Shown here: one piece after another, positions 11,193 through 22,909 of the stretch
Position numbering within the stretch: position 1 is the stretch's first letter
How the letters are laid out: every line of letters starts with the position of its first letter
DNA from: Spongilla lacustris
Taxonomy: Eukaryota > Porifera > Demospongiae > Spongillida > Spongillidae
NCBI GenBank assembly: GCA_949361645.1
Contig: OX442431.1
Span: 2,475,122 to 2,539,121, forward strand
Direction of reading: 5' to 3'
DNA: 64,000 nt
Notes under the pieces: model-generated
What the model saw: only the letters and a program-made list of their open reading frames with translations
What the model was told of the DNA's origin: nothing
Database searches by the model: none
Program-made: the position numbers and the translations under genes

Positions 11193-11257
11193 GAAAAGGT
11201 TGCACATATAATTTGCACAAGGGAAGAAAGGTCAGATGATGTCTGGTGTGTTGGAGG

Positions 11258-11277
11258 GGGGGGGGGGGGGGGGGGGG
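11258..11277 (+). repeat. Poly-G tract
   Basis: An almost pure run of about 20 G. The proline stretch read from the other strand here is an artefact. Confidence 0.8.
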
Positions 11278-11329
11278 ATGAAAGACACATACATTTAATA
11301 CATGTCGTCATCTGTATAAAAATGCACAC

Positions 11330-12655
11330 TTAGAATATCACACTGTATATCAAGTTGCAATGTCAAAAGGACAAAAATTTTTATTAACTGTTGCATTGGC
11401 TTGACTGAGTTTAGTGCACAAGCACACACATTCACACATACAGTGGACATAATTCCCCAGGTCCAAGTCCTACGAATAGGACCAATATTTGAAAATTCAT
11501 CATAAATAGAAATGCAGTTTTTTGGCATCCACTTCTCTACTGTTGTTTGATGTGTCTATCGTGCTAAATTTACCAATAGTCAGTCTATTCTTCAACCTTT
11601 AATCTCCAGACGTCCTATGCGTAGAATGCTAGTAAAAATGAATATTTTGGGCAAATGAATAAAAATAAAAATCTACAGTCTTTAGTAGTAGTAAAATAGT
11701 ACTACTTCCTTAATCTCTGTGAGTAATCAAGATACAGCGAAAGTAAAACTATGTATTTGAAATTAAAGCGGATTGTTCGATAAATGGCGAAATAACTTCA
11801 ATCAGCAACAAATAATGAAGACTCTTGGAAAGAAGGCTGTTGTAGGGATAGTCTTTGGCATTTCACACAGTAAAAAGTATGTGGTGAAGTGGAAACACTA
11901 CATCAAATTTATATGTTTCAGTTAGATTGGAAACGTACGGAAATACGGTGTTGATTGTCTTGGGAAATTTCCTTTGTATTTCCTTATCACGGAAAGATAA
12001 CGTATCATATTTCCTTTAGATTTCAGCACTCCAAAACATGCAGTAAATTCAGTTGACTGGTTACTTCAATTCACTGGTTACTGCATTTCACTGTCACACA
12101 TGACATATTACATGTGAAGCATTTCGTGTTCGTGCCAACCCAATCTATCATTACAACTGAGCTTGTTTCATATATATATATATTCGATTCGTATGCGAAA
12201 AGACAGTCATAAATACATGTAATGGAGTCGTGCAACGTTACTCCTCAAATTGCTACAATGCATGTAGCCAGAAAGCTGGATTACATGTTACACTTAATTT
12301 ACAATTCATAGACATCGCTATCACGTGCACGTGAGTAATAGTACCACCCCAAGGCCTAAGGACGCGAACTGGATTTGAAGTACTAATCAGTAGTTGCTGA
12401 GTCTGTGACCTTCGCGACCAAACGTGAAGGTCGGGCCACGCGGCCCACGCCCAACATGATTTAAACAGCAGGAGGACACGCCACAAGGGTTAGTCGATAC
12501 AACTAGAGGTACGATAATAAATGGTAGAGGTTGCACAAACTGAAAAGTTAAGTTACATTCATTCTATGTACTTATGTGTTATATGTACATGTGTAACTGC
12601 TAGTGCATCGCGCAATGCATGTATACATACATGAACATGTACATGTACATATGGG
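11330..12655. other. No gene recognised
   Basis: AT-rich. A segment near 11590-11630 resembles, inverted, a segment near 24605-24645 (shared GGAGATTAAAGGTT and TAGGAC), so at least part is dispersed repeat. Confidence 0.4.
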
Positions 12656-13300
12656 GTAGCTGCTGCTGTGTGGGTGTTTGGGGTGAGGTTAGGTGTGTGT
12701 GGGGAAGAGAGGTTACTGTGTGGGAAAGAGTTTACTCTGAGGGTGTGTGGGGAAGAGATTACTGTGCAGGGGCGTATCCAGGATTTCAGAGGGGGGGGGG
12801 GGGGGGTTGCAAGGGTGGCGGCATTTCATTTGCCATGGGAGGGGCAGCCGCTGCCGCCCCTGCCCCCATAGCCGGGGCTGACCGGCAAGGGGGTGGGGGT
12901 CCCCCTCGCAATACGAGCCTTGCGTTTCGCCAAATACATGCGAGAAGGGGGTTTCCTCACTTAGATATTAAAATTAATTTTGGAAGGGGGGGGGGGGGGG
13001 GGTTTCCGGGCAACGCTGAAACCTCTATGGATACGTGCCTGCTGTGTTGTGTGGGGTGATGAGGATACTGTGTGTGGGGGGGAAAGAGTTTACTCTGTGT
13101 GTGGGGGAAAGAGTTTACTATGTGTGGGGGGAAAGAGGTTACTGTGTGTGGGGGGGAAAGAGGTTACTGTGTGTGTGAGGTTACTGTGCGTGGGGAGGGA
13201 AGAGGTTACTGTGTGTGGGGGAAGAGGTTATTGTGTGGGGGGGGAAGAGGTTACTGTGTGTGGGGTAAGAGGTTACTATGGGTGGGGTGAGTACGGTGTG
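12656..13300 (+). repeat. G-rich minisatellite, interrupted
   Basis: A degenerate unit of about 22-27 bases, GGTTACTGTGTGTGGGG followed by GAAAGA, is repeated roughly a dozen times. The array runs 12656-12766 and resumes at 13042-13300, split by a MITE. Long ORFs across it are by-products of the repeat. G-runs on one strand make G-quadruplex formation plausible. Confidence 0.8.
12767..13041. mobile_element. hAT-like MITE inside the minisatellite
   Basis: The left end CAGGGGCGTATCCAGGATTT pairs imperfectly with the right end (inverted: CAGGCACGTATCCATAGAGG), the terminal style common for hAT non-autonomous elements. The interior is two long G-runs around a GC-rich core. Flanks are TTACTGTG and CTGTGTTG, sharing only CTGTG, so an 8-bp duplication cannot be shown in this repetitive target. 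Confidence 0.6.
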
Positions 13301-14098
13301 GGTGTGTCATCTGATCTGCGGCAACCCTATAGAAAGGAACCAGGAATGGATGGCCATGCACCCCCAATAGGGTGCTGTCTAGAGGCAGTTAGTGGCCTCA
13401 TTAGATGATGACTGCACATCGAAGATGGCATAATACACACATGTGTATTTCAGATCAGGCGGTGGGGTTCTGTATATGAGTGTGTTGTTACTGATAAATA
13501 CATGTACATTAACGTTTAAAACTCCATTCTACATGTAGTTGCCATGAAGATGCCACCTCTCCAAATTTTTTGGATGGGATATCCTCTCCATGGCTGGCTG
13601 GGCATATTCAAAGGTAGCACATGTGAGTTCTGGCTATGACAAGGGGGCATGGGCATGGTGGAGTGGAAAAGGTTATGGGTGGGCACAACTAACCCAGACA
13701 GGGTGTATGAAGAACGCTGTTAGCTGCAATTCCTTGTTGGGGCTTGATATGGGGCAAAGCCCCTTTTCAGGTCAGAACTTTTGGTATCTATTGTGATCCT
13801 CTTTGTGGAACATGTGAGGGGGGAGGTAGGGATATATGGATTGAACCCAGAAACTGACTCACACATGTATGGACACTAATTTATTTGGAGGGGGTGTTTT
13901 TATGTTATTTCAGTCGTAGGGCGTATCAGAATGTTTTATGCAGCCCGTGGATCTACTGAGCAGCTTGAAGAATGGCTCTTGAAGAGATGAAGGGACCTCT
14001 AGTGGCAGACTTGACAACGAATTACAATTATATGTACACTATTTATTGTCCATTGGTGTATTTCTGTTCCAAACTGAGATTTGATAAATCCTATGTCA

Positions 14099-14101
<3 letters not shown>
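13301..14101. other. No gene recognised
   Basis: Short open frames without motifs; nothing I can support. Confidence 0.4.

Positions 14102-14157
<56 letters not shown>
14102..14157. repeat. CA dinucleotide microsatellite
   Basis: About 27 uninterrupted CA units. Confidence 0.97.
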
Positions 14158-14160
<3 letters not shown>

Positions 14161-14574
14161 ATCATATTCATACTTTGGTAACCTTGAGATCAGACCTTAC
14201 TGACAATGCAAGCAGCTGTCTAGATATATAAACAAGCCATAAATGGAAAATATCTGAATGCATATAAGCACATTCATCAGGAATGGTTCCTATTCTGTCT
14301 GATCTGGAATGAGACTTTAACTCAAAACCTTTGACTTTTTTCTGACACAGTTGCAAAATGGAAGCTCGGAGAATAAAATGCATAGAAGCAAATGTGTATC
14401 TTCTTACCACTTTATAATATTATGAACAAAAACTGTGTGTGCCCCTACACCCCCCCCCCCCTCCCCCACCCCTCTTTCTGCTCTGACCCTCAATCATTAT
14501 AGCTGACCATGTATGTGTGTATACACAGAACTAGTGTTGGTCACGAAAGTAAAACATAGTATACATTTAACACT

Positions 14575-15361
14575 AGTGTCCAGCAAAATCGGGCTTGTGG
14601 GGTTATAATTTTATCACTATTAAAATTGCACATTGTACTAAACAACACATCTTCGCGACGGTACTACGTTTTCCTTTCAAATTTCTTACACTTGTTCCCA
14701 CACCATATCTCTGTGTGCAAATCGATTTTTGTGATCTACACATTTTCCGTGCCGTGGATACAACAATCGTTAACCCCGCGGGTTAGAATTCCTCATTTCT
14801 CCAAGTACGAGTGTTGAAAATGCGTCAAATTCGGGTTGCACATAGAGGAGTCCTTAAGCTATTGATTTGTTCTGTTCGTTAATTTCAATATCATCCGTTA
14901 CGGAGATACAGTTGAACAAACTACGGACACGTTTTCCCGCTTGATTTGCGCCAATGATTTTGGCAAATCGCATCCATTATATCATTGGCGCGAATCAAGC
15001 GGGAAAATGTGCCTGTAGTTTGCTCAACTGTATCTCCATAACGAATGATACAGAAACTAACGAACAGAACAAATCAATAGCTACAGGACTCCTCTATGCA
15101 CACTCCGAATTTGACACGTTTTCAACACTCGTACGTGGAGAAATGTGGATTTCTAACCCGATTGTTGTATCCACCGCACGGAAAATGTGTAGATCACAAA
15201 AATCGATTTTCACACAGAGGAATGGTGTGGGAACAAGTGTACGAAATTTGAAAGGAAAAGGTAGCACCGTCGCCAAGATGTGTTGTTTAGTACAACATGC
15301 AATTTTTATAGTGATAAAATTATAACCCCACAAGCCCGATTTTGCTGGACACTGTCCCATA
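14575..15361. mobile_element. Foldback element F1, copy a
   Basis: Two arms of about 380 bp, left about 14575-14958 and right about 14981-15361, are inverted copies around a 22-base loop. Arms start AGTGTCCAGCAAAATCGGG and end at CCAATGAT. A second copy is at 23657-24476. The right terminus extends to TCCCATA, while the left is divergent outside AGTGTCC. There is no internal gene; ORFs are palindrome by-products. The superfamily is unknown. Confidence 0.88.
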
Positions 15362-18079
15362 TACTGGTATACAATGTAATGATTACTTTTTTATGTATGT
15401 ATTTTGACAGGGACTGTTGAAATGCAAGAGAGGGATAATCTATTCAATGACATAAGCCGAGCTGAAAAGGCTTTTACATTGTAAACTGAGTTGATTATAC
15501 CGGGTGTGAACCACTTGTTGCAATTTGAATGGATCCCGACAATCAATTTATATATTTCTATGCCGGTGTTCTAAAAGAGAATTATGATATCATACATTTA
15601 TTATTATTTTCAAAGTCGAAAGTATATGTGAGTCAAGTAATATGTATGATCCCATGCATATGATAAAACAATTATTAATCGATTTATGTAGATTAGCTTA
15701 TGTTACACTTGCAGTACTAGCTACAGGACATTATCCGGTATTTTAAAACATTAATAATTATAAAGTCCTATTCATCTACTAAAATGATACTATTAGCCAC
15801 AATACAAATACAGTCTGATGTATAAATATTGAACAGATACAACATAATAATATTATTAGGAATATTACAAATACAGTCAAGTTACAGCGGGACTGATGTA
15901 CATGTATAAATCTTGAAAAGATCCATCACATACATGTAAACGTACACAAAATGCTAACTATATATACATATATATACCCTGCATCACTTTAATCTGACAG
16001 AATTGAACTTGTATGTTTTACATGTACATGTACAGTAAGCGCAATGTATACAAAAAATATATTTAGTAGACATCACTTTGCCAATGAAATAACAAATATA
16101 TTGCACAGACTAGTATAGCCGAGCTAGCACGTCCAAAGCTGCACGTAAATCAGTACCCAAGATATATATATAGCTAGTAACGTTACATGCTGTTGGAACA
16201 CATTCATATATGTGTACATCAGTACATGTAAGAGTGCATGAAGTATAAAAACCGAACATAGCATTAACAACCGTAAGAACTTAGTATAATCAATGCATAT
16301 GTTAGCCTGGGTAAAATTCCTTGAGTCGATCACTTTCCCTTGCATATTAGCTGCATTGCACTGCTGTAATCGTTTAAAATAATGGTGGGCGTGGCACAAT
16401 ACCAAAGGTACGTATGTGAGCTTGGATATCACATAGCCGGATAGCCCCTAGCTGCCGCTCTCCCCCCCCCCCCCCCCCCACACACACACACATGTCTGAG
16501 TATATGTGGCAGTGAGTTCAGATAAAAAAGTGCCAATCATGTTCGTCTTGTTAGCATTATATGTAACTAGGAACGTAGTATAGGTGACGTCATTGATAGT
16601 TACGGGAATTTTTTTATCGTGCAATAATCGTATTGTGGGTTGCGTCACGTGGCTCTTGGTGGTTTGGGGCAATTTGGCAAGAAGGTAAGTGTATCTTCAC
16701 ATCCTCCACGCAGGCAAGGCCACAAGGGGGCTGCCAGGTGTATCTCTACGGCCAAAATGAATCTTCTACATAATTGGCAAGGCCAAAAGGGCCGGCTAGC
16801 CTACCGATTGGGGAACGCAACACAAGGTAAGTGATCAATATAGTAGGCATGTGATGACCATGCGTATTTCTCCACATTTTGCCTCGAAACTAACGTTAAC
16901 AAACGAAAGAAAATATATGGAGCGCGAAAGAATGCTACGGTGGAATACACAGCAGCGATGCGTGTCGTGGCATAGCTATGGTCGTGGTAAGTGATTACTG
17001 GTACATGGGTGTCTGTGCGAGTGTGCTTATATCACGTGTAAGGCAGGATAACTCTTTGACCGCCAAGTGCATATATATATACAAAAAATTAATTCGCGTT
17101 AACCGCCAAGTGCATATATATATGCACACATATAGAAAACCAGTCTGTGTCGCACGGTTACACGCTCCATGTACCAGTAAGCCCTAGTGGCATAGAGCTA
17201 TGACTGGAGCTTTGGTTTTTAATTGAAAGGAAAGCGGGGAACAAACAGCTGAAGGTGTACACGTAATGGCGTCTCTATCGTCACCAGCGACTTCGAATTA
17301 GCACCCGCCTTTTCTACTAAAACATGGGCGAGCGAAGCCTTTTAAAAAGTCTGTACCTTAGATGTAACAACAAGGGATTGAGCTATGGTGTTTTCATCGA
17401 CTGCTTCGTAGTATACGCAATATACGGCTTCGAATCCCTGCCCGCTTCGTTCCACCTAAATCGGGTCTTGTTAACTGCCTATTGTTATCAAGCTAGTACA
17501 CCATATATCATAACAAACATCATAAAACACTCTTCTGTCATAGATAGTATCTTTTTAAGGAGGCTAACCGCGAGATTCTTCGAGAACAGCGACTACTAAG
17601 CAACGGCCGTATGGGTAGCCATAATTAAAAACATTAGTGGCAAATAATCAATTAACTATGTTATCCGTGTTGACTGTAAAAGAGTTAAAGACAAATCTGT
17701 GTCAGATCTGAAGAAGAAAGGTACGTGCATGTGTTTTACATGACCGCTAGCATTTTACCAAAATGACCGCTAGGTTTGTTCTAAACGATTCTGATCTGAA
17801 AGACTCGCCATTGCAGAAACTGCATCCTGAGGTAAAAAAATCGTATCATCTTAATTTTAATGTCATTTTGTTTCCCTCAGAATATTGAACTGAAGTATTT
17901 TGCTCTTCTAGTGGACTGCTTCCTATATTGAACGTTGTAGTTACATGTATGAAGTGCTATTGCTGATTTTTTAATCACAATTATACAAAAAGATCAATAA
18001 TTTTTTTTAATAGTATGCAGGCTTTGGGCGCGTAGGTTTAACCCTTCCTTACGGTTTATGAAAACACTATATTTCCATA
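15362..18079. other. No gene recognised
   Basis: AT-rich sequence with a C-run then CA repeat at 16462-16492 and two copies of ACCGCCAAGTGCATATATAT near 17059 and 17101. A few ORFs (for example 17324-17599) lack any recognisable domain. Confidence 0.4.
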
Positions 18080-18279
18080 TGTAACGACCTGTGAGGTCAT
18101 CATCACCTTAGTCAGCTGGTCAATCAACACGTACTCCAGTGCAAGTTTAAGCGTGCCTGTTCCAGAACATTCTTAGCTATATAATATAACTATATAAGTT
18201 GTGCATGTGAGTGATGAATAGAGTTTTTCTGTATGCTGAGTTCTCTGCCTATTAAAGATTAAGTCTTGGTCTCATTACA
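18080..18279 (+). repeat. Gypsy-1 5' LTR
   Basis: 200 bp, TG...CA ends. A TATA-like CTATATAATATAACTATA near 18178-18196 and an ATTAAA signal near 18251 suggest promoter and polyadenylation elements. Confidence 0.93.
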
Positions 18280-18280
18280 T

Positions 18281-18292
18281 TGGTGGCAGCGG
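18281..18292 (+). other. Primer-binding site
   Basis: TGGTGGCAGCGG lies one base after the 5' LTR. It begins with TGG as expected for pairing with a tRNA 3' CCA end; the same 12-mer follows the Gmr1-like outer LTR at 46476. The tRNA is not identified. Confidence 0.75.
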
Positions 18293-18298
18293 TCGGTT

Positions 18299-21200
18299 AT
18301 GGCAACGGCAATCCACGGTTTAGCGCTTCCCGAGATAAGTGTGGAAAACTTTGAGCACTCCTGGACTAGGTTTGAGTTTACCGCCGCGGCAAACAAGTGG
18401 GATAATGGCAGAGACCTGGTGATACTGCCGGCACTGCTTAGGGGAAAACTCCAGGACTTCTATACCACACTGAGCGATGACGAAAAGAAGGACCTAACGG
18501 CACTGAAGAGAGCACTAAGTGATCGAGCCGGCCTAACTAAAGATCCATTAGCGTCAGCGAAGAAGTTTACGGAAAAGAAGCAGGATGCGAAAGAGTCTGT
18601 AAGGTACTTTGAAGCGGACCTTAGAAAGTTGTTTAGTGAAGCCTACCCGGGAGAGGATGCCAGCAAATCTAGCGTCTTGTTAGGACGTTTCGTCACTGGG
18701 TTACTCCCTGAAATAACGAGGCAGATGTTGCTGCGTGGTAGCCCGACCACGATGGAAGGCGCAGTAAAAAGTGCGATAGAAATTGAGCGAGCCCTTGGTT
18801 TCCAGACCGTCGAAACACAGCAAGTACAGGCATTGCGAGTGGAGGAGACACCAGTGAAGGGTCATGGTCAAAAGAGCGAGCTCGAGCTGCAGGAGAAGCT
18901 GAACCAAGTACTGCGCCGTATGGAATCATTGGAGCAGCGATTCGGATCAGGACGCCGAGTGACAGCAAACTATCGCTGCTATAGCTGCAACAGAGAAGGC
19001 CACATTCAACGTCACTGTCCTTTTGCAGGGCGGGGTCAACGGCGAACAGGAAATGACACGGAAATTGATGAATCAGGCCGCGGGTACGGCGAATGGAATA
19101 AGGCACCATTCCAGGTATGTGGCTGTAATCTTAGTTACACCACGATGTGTGCACGCGGGCTGCTCGGGGGTCGACCGGTTCACTTTTTGATAGATTCGGG
19201 GGCTGCTGTATCAGTCGTTAGTCTTGATATTTTATCCACCAGCGCCCGCGCGGACATCACTAAGGCAGCTCCTCTTACGGTTGGAGCAAACGGCCTCCCA
19301 TTAGATGTGCTGGGTAGCGTGAATCTTCAGGTTAACGTGAACAATGTCTGTACTTCACATGTATTCATTGTAGCTAGGAAGCTTACTGTGGACTGCTTAC
19401 TAGGGATTGATTTTTTGTCTTGTCATGGAGCGGTGCTTGATTGCGCAAGAAATACGTTGTCTTTCGCCAGTAAACCTAGCCAAGGGAGCGCGGGGGTGGT
19501 ACAGCCAATGCATGAAGGTATATTCACGGTTAGCATTGCAGAAACTATTCAAATACCGGCAAGATCTGGGATGTTGGTAAAGGGAAGGGTAGAGCACTCT
19601 AGCTTGTTAACAGGAAAGGAGGGATTGGTAGAGCCCAACCATAAGAGCTCGAGTGGGTTGCTGATTGCTAGGAGCCTGGACACTGTTGGCGGTACTAATG
19701 AAGTGAATGTCCAAATCACCAACATTGCACCCAAGGAAGTGACACTGTACCAAGGCATGCGAGTTGCGGACTTCAGTTTGGGTCAATGCATAATGAGTAT
19801 TGACAAACATTCCTGCGAATCACACAGCACTGAGATGCCCAAAGTTGATTTGACAGGGGCAGATCTTACCCACTCCCAGAAACGAGACTTGAAGAAATTG
19901 ATAGAGGAGTTTCGGGGACTCTTTGTTACAGAGGGCGGTCCTACTGGTCGGACATCAAAGGTCAAGCATACTATTGTAACAAACGGCCCGCCAGTTCGGG
20001 AACCGTTGAGAAGGATACCACATATGCTTCAAGACACAGTTAAGGCAGAAGTTGAGAAGATGCTCCAACACGGTGTGATAAGGGAAAGCAGTAGCCCATG
20101 GTCATCACCAATTGTGATGATCAAGAAAAAAGATGGATCATGGCGCTTTTGTGTAGACTTTAGAAAAGTTAATAGCATGACCCAGAGAGACGCTTACCCT
20201 TTACCTCGCATCGATGAAACATTGGAGGCCCTGGCCGGATCACAGTTTTTCACAACTTTAGATTTGGCTTCTGGATATTGGCAGGTGGAGATGGAAGAGG
20301 CTGACCGAGTGAAGACAGCATTTTCCACTAGGGACGGGCATTTTGAATTTAATGTAATGCCTTTTGGATTGACAAATGCCCCAGCCACGTTTCAAAGGCT
20401 TATGGAATGTGTGTTGGCGGGTCTGACATATGAGCAGTGTTTAATTTACCTTGATGATATTGTGGTATTTAGTGTAACCTTTGATCAACATTTAGAGCGT
20501 CTGAGAGCTGTGTTTCAACACCTTGACAATGCAGGACTAAAACTGAAACCCAATAAGTGCCATTTTGCTAAAGGTGAAATTCGATATCTTGGCCATGTAG
20601 TATCCAGACAAGGGATACAAGCTGACCCTGAAAAAACAAGTGCCATGACTTCATTTCCAGTGCCAAGTGACATCAAGGAATTGAGGCAATTTCTTGGACT
20701 GACAAACTACTACCGTCGTTTCATCAAGGGTTACTCCAGCATAGCAGAGCCTTTGCATAAGCTGACACGGAAAACGGCAGGTGGCTACATGTGGAACACA
20801 GAATGCCAGAATGCATTTGAACACCTGAAGCAGCTTTTAGTCCGACCCCCAATATTGGCATACCCACAATTCCATTTACCATTTATAGTTGCCACTGATG
20901 CATCTGGTTGTGCAATAGGTGCAGTATTGAGTCAGGAACAGCAAGGAGAGGAAAAGGTAATAGCCTATTGGAGTCGTCAGTTGAGTAAAGCCGAACGAAA
21001 CTACTCAACGATAGAAAGGGAGGCACTAGCTGTGGTAGCAGCGATCAAAGAGTTTTTCCCATACTTGTATGGAAAAGCATTCACTTTGCTCACAGACCAC
21101 AATCCCCTTACCTCACTTCGTGGGTTAAAGGATACTGGAGGAAGATTGACACGTTGGCTGCTGTTTCTCCAGCAATTTGACATCACCATTAAATACCGAT

Positions 21201-22909
21201 CTGGGAAGAGCAATGCCAATGCTGATGGAATGTCACGACGAAGGCCAGCAGCAGAGAAGGTGGAGGTGCCTGTGTTAAATGATGATGCAGTTGTGAATAG
21301 CATTACACACTTGGGAGATCAGCTGATGTTGAAACGGGAACAGGCCACGGATGAGTTTACGTTGAAAATAATACAGGCCATTCAAAAGGGAACACCTCTC
21401 TCTACGCGGGATGGGAAATGGAGTACATTCTTTCTTAGAGATGGCATTTTATGTCGCCATGCCAGGGATGTCAGCAATCCCAAAACACAGACAGTGGTAC
21501 CAAAATCCTTGAGGCCACTTGTGTTTGAAATGTTGCACAGCAGGTCGGGCCATCTTGGCATACACAAAACTTTGGAAAAAGTAAAGGAGCGTTTCTTCTG
21601 GCCAGGTTACGAGCAAGAAATACGGGATGCTGTTAGGAGTTGTGATTCCTGTCAGCGTCGCAATTCACCAGTACCAGCGCCTCAAGCACCATTAGGCACC
21701 ATTAAGAGTGAACATCCCTTTCAAAGACTCTCGTGGGATATAATGGGCCCACTGCCTACTACACCTCGGGGTCACAAGTATATCTTAGTTGTGACAGATT
21801 TATTCAGTAAATGGGTGGAAGCATTCCCACTTGCTGCAACTGACAGTGTCACACTGGCAAAGATCTTAACAGATGAAGTTATTTGTCGGTATGGTGTTCC
21901 TGAGTCACTTCACAGTGACCAAGGTGCGAATTTTGTGAGTGAAGTAATTCAATCACTGTGCACTAATCTAGGCATTAATCGTACACAAACGTCTGCATAT
22001 CATCCGGAAGGTAATGGCCAGGTAGAACGTTTCAATCGCACACTAGAAGCAATGCTGTCAAAGGAAATTGAGGAACATCAGAAGGACTGGGATGATCACT
22101 TGCAGAAAGTCTTATTTGCCTATAGAACTGCTGTCCATGATACAACTGGGTACACCCCATATTTCATAATATCTGGTCGTTCTCCTAACTTGCCAATAGA
22201 CATACTACTTGGACGAGCCCAAACTCAAGGTCAGGAGCTACCTGATTATGTCAAAAAGACACAGTCGTCTCTCAAGTCAGCATTTTCTGTGGTTCGCCAA
22301 CGCTCACATGAGGCTCACCAAAGACAAAAGCAAGCGAAGGATCAGACCATCAGTGGAGAGGCCTTTCAAGTTGGGGATCGTGTATGGCTTTTTGTTCCAG
22401 CAATCAAAAAGGGACAAACCAAGAAATTCGCTTCTTTGTGGAGGGGTCCATACACAATTATTGACAAAGTGGGCCCAGTGAATTACCATGTGCAACTGAT
22501 TGGTGGCACCCAAAAGCGGATTGTTCATCGCAACAGACTGAAACTCTGCCTTAGTGACCCAAATCCTGAAAAGGCCAATAGCCATCTACCGGAAGCAACA
22601 GCACGCGCAACGATCTCAGAGGGTGATGGTTCTAGTGGTACTGATGTGGGGGGCATACTAGATGTAGCATATCAAGAACAAGAGGCTGTACCAGACGCCA
22701 CCGAAGATGACATTATTATACCAGTTGAGGGTGCTACAATTGAAAATGAAGATCAGGTGCTAGAAGTGGAAAATCCGCCTTTGGATGTAAGACGAAATCC
22801 CCCAAGAAATCGTCACCCACCTCTACGTTATGGAGACTACGTATCTGTTGATTACTTGTCTTGCGAGGACGCAAGAAGCTGGAGGGAGGAGTTATGTAAC
22901 GACCTGTGA
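18299..22909 (+). CDS. gag-pol: Gypsy-1 Gag-Pol polyprotein
   Basis: One intact frame of 1,536 codons from the ATG at 18299 (Gag and Pol fused without frameshift). In order: a helical Gag; zinc knuckle CYSCNREGHIQRHC near 18976; aspartic protease FLIDSGAAVS near 19185; reverse transcriptase with FCVDFRKVN and YLDD near 20447; RNase H starting ATDASG near 20893; integrase HHCC finger ending CDSCQRR, and catalytic D (SWDIMGPL), D (HSDQGANF) and E (GQVERFNR) near 21734, 21910 and 22018. Integrase after RNase H is the usual Ty3/gypsy order. The stop (22907-22909) lies about 15 bases inside the 3' LTR, so the last four or five codons are LTR-encoded. All catalytic residues seen are present; it may still be active or trans-active. 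Confidence 0.95.
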   Translation: MATAIHGLALPEISVENFEHSWTRFEFTAAANKWDNGRDLVILPALLRGKLQDFYTTLSDDEKKDLTALKRALSDRAGLTKDPLASAKKFTEKKQDAKESVRYFEADLRKLFSEAYPGEDASKSSVLLGRFVTGLLPEITRQMLLRGSPTTMEGAVKSAIEIERALGFQTVETQQVQALRVEETPVKGHGQKSELELQEKLNQVLRRMESLEQRFGSGRRVTANYRCYSCNREGHIQRHCPFAGRGQRRTGNDTEIDESGRGYGEWNKAPFQVCGCNLSYTTMCARGLLGGRPVHFLIDSGAAVSVVSLDILSTSARADITKAAPLTVGANGLPLDVLGSVNLQVNVNNVCTSHVFIVARKLTVDCLLGIDFLSCHGAVLDCARNTLSFASKPSQGSAGVVQPMHEGIFTVSIAETIQIPARSGMLVKGRVEHSSLLTGKEGLVEPNHKSSSGLLIARSLDTVGGTNEVNVQITNIAPKEVTLYQGMRVADFSLGQCIMSIDKHSCESHSTEMPKVDLTGADLTHSQKRDLKKLIEEFRGLFVTEGGPTGRTSKVKHTIVTNGPPVREPLRRIPHMLQDTVKAEVEKMLQHGVIRESSSPWSSPIVMIKKKDGSWRFCVDFRKVNSMTQRDAYPLPRIDETLEALAGSQFFTTLDLASGYWQVEMEEADRVKTAFSTRDGHFEFNVMPFGLTNAPATFQRLMECVLAGLTYEQCLIYLDDIVVFSVTFDQHLERLRAVFQHLDNAGLKLKPNKCHFAKGEIRYLGHVVSRQGIQADPEKTSAMTSFPVPSDIKELRQFLGLTNYYRRFIKGYSSIAEPLHKLTRKTAGGYMWNTECQNAFEHLKQLLVRPPILAYPQFHLPFIVATDASGCAIGAVLSQEQQGEEKVIAYWSRQLSKAERNYSTIEREALAVVAAIKEFFPYLYGKAFTLLTDHNPLTSLRGLKDTGGRLTRWLLFLQQFDITIKYRSGKSNANADGMSRRRPAAEKVEVPVLNDDAVVNSITHLGDQLMLKREQATDEFTLKIIQAIQKGTPLSTRDGKWSTFFLRDGILCRHARDVSNPKTQTVVPKSLRPLVFEMLHSRSGHLGIHKTLEKVKERFFWPGYEQEIRDAVRSCDSCQRRNSPVPAPQAPLGTIKSEHPFQRLSWDIMGPLPTTPRGHKYILVVTDLFSKWVEAFPLAATDSVTLAKILTDEVICRYGVPESLHSDQGANFVSEVIQSLCTNLGINRTQTSAYHPEGNGQVERFNRTLEAMLSKEIEEHQKDWDDHLQKVLFAYRTAVHDTTGYTPYFIISGRSPNLPIDILLGRAQTQGQELPDYVKKTQSSLKSAFSVVRQRSHEAHQRQKQAKDQTISGEAFQVGDRVWLFVPAIKKGQTKKFASLWRGPYTIIDKVGPVNYHVQLIGGTQKRIVHRNRLKLCLSDPNPEKANSHLPEATARATISEGDGSSGTDVGGILDVAYQEQEAVPDATEDDIIIPVEGATIENEDQVLEVENPPLDVRRNPPRNRHPPLRYGDYVSVDYLSCEDARSWREELCNDL
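22881..22890 (+). other. Polypurine tract
   Basis: GGAGGGAGGA directly upstream of the 3' LTR, the expected plus-strand primer, and it overlaps the end of the coding region. Confidence 0.75.

Noticed and set aside
12619..13408. Several Gly/Val/Cys-rich ORFs over the minisatellite
   Set aside because: Open frames arise from the GTGTGGGG tandem repeat in all registers; no start, splice or domain evidence.
13972..14181. ORF with a His/Thr run
   Set aside because: Translation of the CA microsatellite.
14595..15360. ORFs in both strands of the F1 foldback
   Set aside because: The arms are inverted copies, so the same open stretch appears on both strands; no domain.
18693..22585. Antisense ORFs across Gypsy-1
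   Set aside because: Shadows of the long gag-pol frame.
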